64,000 bases of DNA from Erythrocercus mccallii (lineage: Eukaryota > Chordata > Aves > Passeriformes > Dicruridae), in contig VZRG01000301.1 of assembly GCA_013397435.1 (NCBI GenBank), positions 575,836-639,835 on the forward strand. The letters run 5' to 3'. Position 1 is the stretch's first letter, and each line of letters begins with the position of its first letter. Of the stretch, positions 25,701 to 36,040 are shown one piece after another. A model generated the notes under the pieces. That model was not told where the DNA came from. It saw only the letters and a list, made by a program, of their open reading frames with translations, and did no database searches. Both the position numbers and the translations under genes were made by a program.

Positions 25701-28015
25701 AAAGTCCTGAGGGAACATAACTCAGTGCAGCTTTATTTCAGTAGCTGCTTCAGAGAGCAGATTAACTATCTTCAGAAACTTGCCCTGTCTGGCTTACAAA
25801 AAAATGCTACATTCACTCAGAATCTGGCATACTGTCTAAACATCTGTATTTTTCTGATGTCATAAGCATATTGGTTGTTATTAAAATGTCAACTTTTCCA
25901 ATGTGACTTTCTTTTAATTGTTTTTAGATACTCAAAGCCCCTAAAACACTGAATTCCATCACCAAAAAGTAAAATATATTATAATTATAGCTTAAAAACT
26001 TGCTGTCAGACCAGGCCAATGCATATATTTTAGTTCTTTTCATTTGAGCACATAAGTCTTCTTTATTAGTAGATGCTCAGTATGTAAAATAAAAAGTTTT
26101 ATTTTTCTGTTTGGAATAATTATAGATTTATGCATTTTATTATCAAATAGAAATAAGATTAAATCAATAGGAAACTTCAAAATGTTGTATAGAAGACTCT
26201 CAGCTGAGTTAAGCAGCGGGGGTTTTTTGTGAATAAGATTCTGAAGAAGCAGTTAACGAATATTCAGAATATAGTCCTGACCAGAACAGAAGTAGTAAGA
26301 ACTACCAGGTACTTTTCCTGTTTCTATTCTCTTCCCTTGTTATTTGGATTTCAATGTTAAATTAGTACATTTACAAAACTATAAAATAATCAAGCATTAA
26401 AAAAAAAATAAGGGAAAAGCTCTGAAAAGTCTGGGAAAGTTTACTTTCTTCCAGTAAACATGTTGTTTTCCTGCCAAGCAATTAAATTAAAAGTCACCGT
26501 TTAGTTGTAAAGAAAACTTTTCAGAGTAGAGAGGATATGACCATCCTCTAGACTCTTTTCTAGTCAGAGGAAAACTCAGAAACGTACAGCTTCATAGCTC
26601 ACTGATCCAACACTGAAACACGATCAACAGAAAAAGACATCACTATCTAGCTAAATAAATACAATCATGTATCCTGGGGTCTCTTGATGGGTATATATTT
26701 CTTTTAGAAAAGGAGAGGATTTATCTTTGTGGACACATGTTGGTAGCCAGAAGAAAAGTCAAAACATTCTAATATATTTTAAGTAAAACAGTACTACGGA
26801 GAGGAAATATTCAGTTTCTGTCTTGGGGAGGTCTGCAGCCTCAGAGCCTTGAGCCCCTAAGAAACTGGCTCATGCCATTCTTGATTGTGCTTTCAGTCTA
26901 TACAAGTCTTATTTGAAAACTGCTTTGAGACTGCTTTCTTAAAATTACCACTGGCACAGAAAGACTCATGAATGCTACTATATCATTTGTCTTTCATTAA
27001 AATGAAAATTAATTAGATATAATGACCAAATTCACCAATCATTTTGGAGAAGGCAGATCATTTGAAAAGAACTTTACGTCATTAGTAATACCGACAGGTC
27101 CTATTGTTTTAACATATTTTGTTATGCTGGGTTTGTCTTTAAAAAACACTACTCCAAGAATGAATATTTTTTTCAAAATCGTAATTTTCATGCTTTTCTC
27201 AGTAACCAAATTTTAATGCTGCATATATAAAAAGGTGGAAGAAAACAAAACCCACCAAACACTCACAAAGAATCCCCCCTACAAAGCCAGCAAACCAAAC
27301 AACCAAAACAATCACAAAACTTCTACTATCCAAATACTTAGAGATTCAGAAAAATAAGGGAATGGAGGGTTTTGGGATCTGATTCAGGGTTTTAAATGTT
27401 TTAATGGTGAGAATGTTCAATTGTGCTAATTCAGTTGAGCACAGACTGTAATGTTCTGCATACTCAAGCAACATCTGAAGAATAAAGTGTTCTCATGCCA
27501 GGAAGGAGTTCTTGAAACAGTTTTATATATGTTCTGAAATGCTTAATTGCTGGGATATTTTGCCACTGTATCCTAGAATCAACAGTGGCTTTTTGCATGA
27601 ATTATCACAAAGAACATAGTAGCTTATTTTTCAGCAGTGACTTAATTCTTATTACACTAAATAAGCTTCATTAAACTAATTGACTTAGCTGGAACCACTC
27701 ACAGTAGTTAAGGTTTGCAGAACTGCAAGAATTTGCTGTACTGGAAAAGTTGAGAATAACACAAGTATTTCTGCCTCTAGAGAATAAAACTAATGAGTTA
27801 TTTGATTTATGATGTAGCAAACAAATTAGCTAAAAAACTATAACTTACATAGTTTTTATAATGACAGCTCATACAGAAAAAGAATATCAAGATTTATATT
27901 TTCTGAGCTTTCTGAGAAAAATCAGTAAGTATATTTGACAATTCCGTTTTCTTATCTAAAACCTCCAACAAGACAGATATATTTCTACTCAGATGCATTA
28001 CTTACAAGGAGGAAG
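22755..28015. other. Unique-looking AT-rich DNA, no gene seen
   Basis: No open frame above about 70 codons. One possible very old MIR-like patch lies at 23377-23452. An A/C-rich patch lies at 24585-24640. No other structure seen. Confidence 0.6.
23377..23452 (-). mobile_element. Possible MIR-like relic, minus strand
   Basis: GGCTCAAAGTCACAGCTCC followed by ACATAGCTGGGTCTGAAC resembles the reverse MIR core (caaggtcacacagc, agctgggatttgaac). It is very diverged, so the call is tentative. Confidence 0.3.
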
Positions 28016-28017
28016 GA

Positions 28018-28146
28018 TGGTCTTGTGCTTGTGGTCCAGTCATAAAACTCCTTCACAGCTCTATTTCAGGCTACTCACACAGCCTTAGGCAAGTGACTTC
28101 ATTACAGGGGGCCTTAGTTTCCTCTCCATACCAAAACTGTAATTTG
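28018..28146 (+). mobile_element. Ancient MIR-like SINE relic, plus strand
   Basis: The segment CACACAGCCTTAGGCAAGTG, then ACTTCATTACAGGGGGCC, then TTAGTTTCCTCTCCATACC follows the MIR core in sense order (gtgtgaccttgggcaagtcac, ttaacctctctgagcctc, agtttcctcatctgtaaaatg). The upstream part also has a plausible 'ctctatttcaggctactcac' equivalent of the tRNA-like half. MIR-class SINEs predate the bird lineage and survive only as short fossils. Confidence 0.7.
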
Positions 28147-28567
28147 CTTCTGCAAGAGTTTTACTGGGTTTGGATGGTTGAACATTATGGAGCAACTTCA
28201 ATATATGCACTCAGCTGCTCAATATATGCACTCTAAATACACAATTGGGTTTTCAAAGGTCTAAGAAACTAGTAGTTAAAAAGTAATAAATAATAAATTA
28301 TCATAAATAATTAATAAAAATATAAATATACAACTGTTAAGGCCTGTCTATTCAAGTTTTGCCTCAGTTATTTCTAAGTAAACAGATGTAGAGTATTTTA
28401 TTAAATCATAACTTCATTGTGAGGTTAAACACTGTGAGGTCAACATTGGGCAACATGCTCCAGAATATGAAGTAGGAAAGAAATCACAGAAATGTCAGCC
28501 CCTTCACTGATAAGCCTGCTTTTCTGAATAGATTTTCTTTCAAGATTTAATTTTAATTACCATTAAA

Positions 28568-28831
28568 TCAGCCTTCAAGTTTTCCATCAAAACTCACTAC
28601 TTTGACATCATTATTTGCTCCTGTAGATGTAAACACAAAATGGATATCAAAGTTATGGAATGAGACAAACCTTGACATCATTCGAAGTGATCTGCCTGCA
28701 TGAAGATAAATAGGAGACATTAACCAAAATTCAGAAAAGCCCATGTCTGATTCTTCATCAGAGGAATATCCTTGACAATAATCAGCTTTTAAAGAAATGT
28801 CATCCAAAACTAGTGACAATGTCCCTGCCAT
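28568..28831 (-). other. Uncharacterised 87-codon frame, not called as a gene
   Basis: I do not recognise this frame. Its composition is less lopsided than most chance frames here. It has an acidic YSSDEESD stretch near residues 22-29, then a mixed hydrophobic segment, and it ends at a stop after GKLEG. There is no visible upstream promoter, no neighbouring exon with matching phase, and no signal peptide or membrane span. It could be a chance frame or a decayed exon or repeat. Confidence 0.15.
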
Positions 28832-30061
28832 CTGTTACTTTCATTTTGAAGGACTTGCGAGTTCCATCAGTAAGAAATCACCTTTCTTTGTTTGCCAAAA
28901 CTGTTTTAGATCCTCTGTATGTCCCTTTATGTCTCCTTCTTCTTGTATGACTAATTTATGATCTATCTCCTTCAGATGCAGCTCCAGCCTCATTAAAACT
29001 GACTCCTGTTGCCTTGGCTGAGTGTTGCTTCAATGGGAAAGCAACATCTGAGTGCACTGGTTGACCCAAAGCTTACTCTTTAACTCCAGCCCAATCAGCT
29101 GTCAGAATTTTATCAAAAATGACACACATTGTAAGAAGGGAAAGCTTTATCCACATTACTTAATTAGATATGTTTTAATAAAGACATGACCTACTGCCTC
29201 TCTTCCCACCTGCAAGCACTATAATTGAAGTTTCTCAACAGAACAGCAAGCTATTTTTGTTCTCTTGCCATTTCTAAAAATTGAATACAATTCTGCAGGA
29301 ACTTGAGAAGCAAAAAAGGAAAATATGTCAATCCTAGTACTATGATAAATCTCTATTTTTTGGTGGATGCACAGTTAAACATTTAAAACGATAAACAAAC
29401 AAAGGTAGCAGGTATTCTGGATGTTCTGGTTGGCACCTTTGTCTTTTCCTCTAGTCAGTAGAAACGTTTGTTGTGTAGAAAGGCTGAAAATCAACACACA
29501 TTTGTTTTTTCAGCCACATACGTGTACTCAGGGCCCTTAGCATCAAAACCACCTGGACTTTCACAAGCTGTAAACACATAATACCTCTTAGTTTTGTCAA
29601 TGTGTGTGTAAAAAAAATAAAAATCATACACATGATTTAGTGATGGTTTTAGGTATTAATCTAGGTGTAGGGATCTGTTTGAACTGACAAAACAACTAAC
29701 ATGAAAAAAACTCAAACCTCTAAATGAGTATGAATTTTACCTAAATGGAGGCAAACCCAACAACCTCATTTTGTAGTGTTTCTATTCCAGAAAACAACTA
29801 TTAGTGAATAATATTAAGAAAATGTAAAATGTTGCAAAACTCATATTCCAACTTTGAAAATTACAAAAGAAATAAATTCTCAAAATGGATTTTATTTACC
29901 AAATTCAATACATGTTTGATAAATCGTTAAAATGCCATATTGGGCGAATAATCCGTTCACAAATCCAAACAAAGCAAAATGAATGAGTAACCTTATCCTA
30001 AAACTGAGAACATCTGCTGTTGTTTATAGTTGATATGCAGGGGACCTGAATTATGTCTATG

Positions 30062-30112
30062 AGAGTCCACAAGCATAAAGAGTCCAAAAGCATGAAGAGT
30101 CCACAAGCATAA
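30062..30112. repeat. 17-bp unit repeated three times
   Basis: AGAGTCCACAAGCATAA, AGAGTCCAAAAGCATGA and AGAGTCCACAAGCATAA stand in perfect tandem with two substitutions in the middle unit. Units 1 and 3 are identical. Confidence 0.95.
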
Positions 30113-33030
30113 TGTCTCTAGTATAGGAGGCTAATAAGTTTAATTCCAGACAGGCCTTAGTTTTATTCTTACTGTTATTTGGAGACTAAAAGTCAATGGA
30201 TTTTAAAGAAAGAGTTTGAACTTCATATCCATTTGCTGACACGCTACATGAAAGACAATGATGAGATCAAGACAACAACAAAAAAAAGCATGTTATGAAA
30301 AGCCAGGGGCAAGTTGATACTCTCAGCATGTTCAAGGAAAAACATCCATAAGTCAGCAAGTGAAGGTGTTCCAAATGAAGCGGTGTAAGACAGTGTGCCT
30401 CAGCAGACTGCGTGCAAAGGCTCAGCACAGAGCCAGCATTCACAGCAGCAGTCAATATCCCACTTCAAGCAAAACAGTGCTGGGTAACTGAAATACTTCA
30501 TAGTAAGCTTAGTAAGCTTAAAATCTCACATGTAGATGAACTGTTGAGACTTCCATCACATTTCTGAGAATAAAACCTAATCTCATCCAGATGGACCAAC
30601 AGACAAAAAAAAGTATTTCCTATGGTTAAATAATTGCAACTGAACTTATTGACCTGTAAAGATCAGTGGAAAATGGAATATTCTAAGTCAGAATGTGACC
30701 TCAAGTCAGAATAAGCAGGCTTAATGAAAAAAGTAATTATAAAACCTTAAAGCATAGAATAGAAATTGTCTGTGAGACAAAGGAAATGGTATTTTTAGTC
30801 TACTCTGCCCTGGAAAAGTTTCAACTCAAAATTATCTCCATAATGGAAAGTCACACTTCCTAGACAGCGAACAGTGATCTAGCATCTGTACTCTGACAGC
30901 AAATGAAACAAATAGCTGTTATTCAGTTTAGAGAAGACACAACTGAGGGATGTAAAGGACCACTGTAAAAAGATTAAACTATTCTCTATTAATCATTCTG
31001 GGTTGCTCAACAAGAAATATTATGTAATTACCACAAAGACAACATATTTTAGGGTAATTTTTTCAAGCAAGCATTAGAATACATACCTTACTCTGGATGG
31101 CTACTCTTCTAATATTCAGTACGATTATGTTTCAAGAAATATACATTGCAGATGTTGCCTTCTAGAGGACAAGGACATAGAAATATCCAAAGATGGGCCA
31201 GAGGACCTTCTCATTACCTTCTGTACATTTTGTACATAATTTTCTGATGTTTAAAATCTCATTTAAATGGTAATTTTTGTATGACTATATATCATTTTCA
31301 GTAGTCTCAGACAGAAAGTAAAATTTGCAATCATCAACAGTGCAGATTTTTTCCTCTCTTCTTCTCTGTTACTCTACTCTCTTTCAAAAGGCACCTCATT
31401 TTTGATGAAATTATACTACTAATTCTGAAAAGTATAAATTTCTTTTAACAACCTTATCCCTTAAAAAAAATAGGGCTCTTAAGTAATGTTTTCACTTCTT
31501 CACTCTGCAAAGAAAATCAGGATTTCTTACTGGATTTCAGTTTTATTTCATCTTTAGATTTACTTAGTCCGATTATAGCAACAAATGAGCAGAAGCATTA
31601 AATGCAGAGCTTGAGTACAAAATCCAGTGAGATATGTGTGAGGTGTGGCTGACTTTATCCTTCACTGCTAACCTTGCTGTTTTCCATTTCTCATCAAAGA
31701 TAAGCACTTGTGTTAGTGCAATATTGGAATTGATTTATTTTCAGTAATATCCCTGCTAAGTATTTGCCAGCATTACAAGAGAAGGGAAACATAGCTTCTT
31801 CTACAAGTAATGAAAACAGTGATACATCCTCAGTAACAAAGTGAAGCAACACTACCTTTCAAAAGTAGTCAGAGGATACCTATCCAAAGCACCAAACCAT
31901 CCCTGCAAAAGTTTCTGTCCCAGGAAACAGCTAGATGATCACGAGTCTATCTTAGAATAAAGCTTTACAAAGGACAAAATAGAGACATAGAGCAAAACCA
32001 GCACCATTTCAAAGTATTCTCCCACTCTGAGAGCGACATAACGCTGGCATCTGTGTAGCAAAACACAGAAGAGGAATGTTCACACCCAATCCTTCAAGGG
32101 ATAGCACAATTTACTATGTTAAACAAAGATACTAGTTCAGACTCTAAATGGTTCAATCCATTTTAGAACAGGGCAGTAAAGAGTTATGTGAATTCATATT
32201 TGTATATTGGGTTATTTTAGGGAAGTCCAGACCTCTAAATATATCCAGAAGACAATAATCATATTGGCTGTAAAAATCTAAATCAAATCCTAATCCAAAA
32301 TCAATCTTCAGCAAAGCTAAAAATTGTTGTATTTTACAGCTAGTATAGTCATTTTTCTTGGTAAAATACATGGTGTTGTCAGTATGACAGGTCAAAATAG
32401 GCATTCTTTTACTGAACTGCCTCCTGCATTTGCTCCTACAATTGGTCCCTTGCAAAGCAAAACAAAAACGATTTTTCCAAATAACTGCGATTAGAATTCT
32501 AACCAAATACAACTGTCCGATGTTTTCCTTGCAATTATTCACCTTTTCATTAATCATCTTTCTTGTCACCTATGAGTCCTTGGAGAACTTCAGTTGCTGT
32601 TTACAGTAGCAACTTGTGGAAACTCACATTTTGGTGTATGGTCTAGCCTCCTAGATATGATTTATTGTGAGGAACCATCCTTCATCACCAAGGTTTCCTT
32701 TAGAGTGATGAGTTAGGATGTATGAATGAAATAACTACAACCCAGTAATTCTTTAAAGCAACCTTGAGAATTCCCACCTGTGTACCATAATAGGAAGACA
32801 TTAATGTCAAGGTGGTCTCATCTTCTTTACCTATTTGTAGACTAAATGACAGTGGTGGGGTGACCCTGACTGCATGACAGGTGCCCAACAAGTTTTTCTA
32901 TCACTCCCTCTTCTCATTTGAACAGGGACAGTAAATATAAAAAAAACTCATGAGTAAAACTAAGGACAGGGGAGATCACTCTCAATTACCATCATGGGAA
33001 AGACAGCTTTAACTCAGAAAATTAATTTAA

Positions 33031-33036
33031 TTTATT
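33031..33036 (-). terminator. AATAAA poly(A) signal of the minus-strand LTR element
   Basis: TTTATT on the plus strand, AATAAA in element sense, located about 180 bases before the element's 3' terminus, as expected for the R/U5 part of an LTR. Confidence 0.6.
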
Positions 33037-33556
33037 GCCCGTGAAGTCACTGCAGGACAATAAGAAATAAAAACTACACCTTCAAATACCTTCCTCTCAC
33101 TCCCTTCTTGGCCCTGGGCTGTCTCACTCCCACAGTTTTCTCTCCATCCTCCCATGGCAATGGAACAGAGGGACAGAGAAGGGGGATTAGAGTCAGTTCA
33201 TCACAAGACTCCCCTGATCCTTCCTCCTCAGGGGGAGGACTCCTCACACTCTTCCCCTGCTCAGCATGGGGTACATCCCACAGGAAACAATTCCCCATGA
33301 ACTTCTCCAACACAGCTCCTTCCCACAGGCTGCAATTAATGAACTGCTCTAACAAGGTTTTCCTCCATAATGTGCAGTCCTTCAGCACCAGGCTGCTCCA
33401 GCCTGAGTTTTCTGTGGAGTCACAAATCCTGCAGGATCCTGCTCCAGTGTGGGTCTCCCACAATCTACAGGTCCTGCCAGGAGACTGCACAAGTGTGGGC
33501 TTCCCATGGGGTAACAGCCTCCTTTGGACATCCACCCACTCTCGCATGGGTTCTTC

Positions 33557-33652
33557 CATGGGCTAAAAGTAGATATTTGCCCCACTATGGACCTCCATGG
33601 GCTGCAGGGGCACAGCCTGACTCCACATGGGCTGCACCACAGGCTGCAGGGG
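33557..33652 (-). repeat. Degenerate CCATGGGCTGCAG module repeats inside the LTR element
   Basis: Related short modules occur at 33557 (CCATGGGCTAA), 33595 (CCATGGGCTGCAGGGGC), 33624 (ACATGGGCTGCACC) and 33641 (AGGCTGCAGGGG). Spacing is irregular, roughly 15 to 40 bases. A weaker CCCATGGGG copy sits near 33503. Confidence 0.6.
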
Positions 33653-33721
33653 AATCTCTGCTCTGAAGCACCTCTTGCCCCTCCTTCTACACTGACCTTG
33701 GTGTCTGCAGGGCTGTTTTTC

Positions 33722-33967
33722 TCACTCTGGCTGCTGTTCAGCAAAAGCGATATCTCCCCTTTTTTTTGAATAAGGTATCACAGGGCTACTACTACTGCTG
33801 CTGATGAGCTCACCTGTGGTCAGTGGCTCTAAAGGTTGCATATGGGAAGGTTCCAGCAACTTCTTACTGAAGTTTTCCCTGTACTCTTCAATCTCAAAAC
33901 TTTGCCACTCAAATTCAGTACAATAATTGTCATCTTTAATTTCTATCAGATTAGCCATTGAGACCAT
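33722..33967 (-). other. Uncharacterised 81-codon frame beside the LTR element
   Basis: I do not recognise the product. It starts at one of two nearby Met codons, has an acidic N-terminal half (IEIKDDN, EWQSFEIEEY) and a six-serine run near residues 57-62, followed by a basic SKKR. The frame ends where the G/C-rich module-repeat region of the LTR element begins, so it may be part of that element (an upstream untranslated or internal part) or unique DNA next to it. No signal peptide, membrane span or known motif is visible. It is probably non-coding. Confidence 0.2.
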
Positions 33968-34216
33968 GAAGGAGGTAGCATTTATTTTCCCTAGTGTACA
34001 CTATTGTTTAGGACATTCACTGAAACATAGAAGAATAGCAAATAATTTAGCTTGCAAGACCTTAGGGCAAAGCATGAGCTCTCTGTACTATGATTAGTTC
34101 TGATAATAGCCCATGGACCTGAAACTGTATCATTGTTAACAGTGCTCAGTGTTGAGCAACCTTTAAACATTATTACAAAGCAAACGGTTTCAGCTAGAAG
34201 TACAAAAGTATTAGTA

Positions 34217-34244
34217 GTTAGTATTATTCTGTTAGTATTATTCT
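34217..34244. repeat. 14-bp tandem duplication
   Basis: GTTAGTATTATTCT occurs twice back to back without a mismatch. Confidence 0.95.
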
Positions 34245-35969
34245 CTTATGACTATTTGTGTTTTCTAAGCAGATTCATGTGTTATTTAAAGTAATGGGTT
34301 GCTTTCATTTATGGGATATATTCAAAAGGAAACTATCAGGTTTTGTCACAGAAAATTATATCTTCCATCCATGAAAACATCTAACCAGGGAGTATTTTCA
34401 TTATACTTGGAAAACCCTCCTTCTTTAACATTCATATTACCACAGAGAAACATTAGAACAAGAGTGACAAATGTAGCATGTCAGGCCATGTTTTTCAGCA
34501 TCCACACCAACACCCTGTGACTTATAACTGAATGGCAGCTATGGAAAAGAGGGCCTGCTTAGCCACCATGAAAATGTCCTTAGTCTCTTTCAGGTACAGT
34601 CAGGTTCTTTCTGATGGGCTGTCCTATCAAGGTACTCTCAGGAAAGTAAAAGTTGCTTTTCTTTCACTGTATTTGAATGAAGATACAATAGCACCTATTT
34701 TTAGCACACAGCAAGAACCAGATACTTTTATCCACTACTATTATCCACTGTTTTTTCTCTGAAAGCACATTGTACTACATTTCCATGCATTGATTTTTTT
34801 TTGCCATGCATATTTTACCCATTTTTAATTCTGAATAATATTATTTACTAATTTTTGGTGGATAACATATATCTATATCATGGCATAATAACTGATAACA
34901 TAATACATTTTAAAACATGTATTGCAAACTTTCTGCTGTCATACTTCTTAAGAAGAAAACTTTCTAAAAATAGCAGAAAAATTGAAGATTTATTTTCCAT
35001 CTCTGAGCTAGACTTCACAGAGCACATCCCTTTAAAAGAGACAGTGAGAACTACCAGCATTTCTTGACAATTTTCATTTTTGATAAATACAAGAAAGATG
35101 AGATATTACAGTGGACAGAGTAGAAATTCTACTTCTAAGGATGGCACACACTGATGAAAGGGAGATCAGAAATTCTTACAAAGACATAAAAAATATAAGA
35201 AATATCTAAAAGGGTATTACTAACAATATTAAAAAAGTTTATTAGATTAGGTTTTATTATACACAAAAGGACCTGTAATGTGACTAAAAATAGCAATCCC
35301 AGCATCATAAAAAATATATAAATGGAGATTGAACATCTATTGAACATAAGCATTCAATCTCTATTTTATTTCAATATATATTTAATAAAGAGGTTGAAGA
35401 TAATACCTCATATCTAGAGGATTCTCAGGAGTTTAAAAACAGATCCATGGCATATATTCTGTAACATTTTATATATCTGAGGCAGAAGGGACTTTTGAGT
35501 GCAAATTATCTTTTTCAAATACTCATGGAGACCAAAAATTAAAATTTTCTGGTGATGTATTTATCCAAAATTCTGTATTTTTGTTTGAAATTCATGGCTT
35601 AAAACCTGTTATCTCTCGAAAATCTCTTCTTCCTCCAACAAGTGGAACCACATCAATTTCTCTACAAGCCTCTCCCATATCTAAATTCTAAGGCAGGACA
35701 CGTCCTGTCTGGGCTTCTGAACACAATTTGGCAACTGAGAATATCAAGTACATGAAGTTATATCTTCATAAATATATTAAATCTGTGCTGATTAGCCAGC
35801 TTTTAATTTTCTGTTGCATTGTGTGTGACTACGCAAACTGTAAATAAATCATTTCTCACATACTTGTCTAAGTGAAACAACAGGTAGCCTCAGAAGTTAT
35901 TACTGGCAGTGATTGTGTGGGCTAATGTATGAAACTAGACATCCTTAAGCAGTAAGATATATGGAAAAA

Positions 35970-36040
35970 TAGTGGAAGGAGGCTCAGTGATTTGACCAAG
36001 GCCAGATATGACAAAGCAGTAAAGGTGAGTTAGATTTATA
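35970..36040 (-). mobile_element. Possible MIR-like relic, minus strand
   Basis: GGAGGCTCAGTGATTTGACC, AAGGCCAGATATGACAAAGC and AGTAAAGGTGAGTTAGATTT follow the order of the reverse MIR core (gaggctcagagaggttaagtgac, aaggtcacacagc, agtggcagagctggatt). Short and diverged. Confidence 0.4.

Larger units (their letters stand above)
28150..32840. other. Mostly unique-looking DNA with small repeats, no gene called
   Basis: AT-rich sequence with a duplicated CAATATATGCACTC (28199-28212 and 28219-28232), an A/T-only-like patch at 28275-28335 and a 17-base triple repeat at 30062-30112. The minus-strand frames at 28568-28831 (87 codons) and 32153-32569 (138 codons) are the longest. Neither contains a domain I recognise. 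Confidence 0.5.
32847..33760 (-). mobile_element. Avian LTR-retroelement end with internal module repeat, minus strand
   Basis: The left edge on the plus strand (GTGGTGGGGTGACCCTGAC) is, read on the minus strand, a familiar avian LTR terminus. About 180 bases inside lies an AATAAA signal on the minus strand (33031-33036) in an AATAAATTAAATTAAT context. Farther in (33100-33700) the sequence becomes markedly richer in G and C. It contains decayed repeats of a CCATGGGCTGCAGGG-like module (for example 33557, 33595, 33624, 33641). I recognise this from memory as a multi-copy bird LTR element, probably ERVL-related, but I cannot name the family or place the right edge exactly. Overlapping frames of up to 161 codons on both strands come from the lower stop density and are not viral genes I can identify. 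Confidence 0.65.

Noticed and set aside
32153..32569. 138-codon minus-strand frame
   Set aside because: No motif recognised; composition matches AT-rich chance frames. It lies outside the LTR element at 32847, so it is not part of it.
33108..33566. Overlapping 152-161 codon frames on both strands
   Set aside because: Both arise from the G/C-rich module-repeat part of the LTR element, where stops are rarer. Neither resembles a retroviral protein I can identify.
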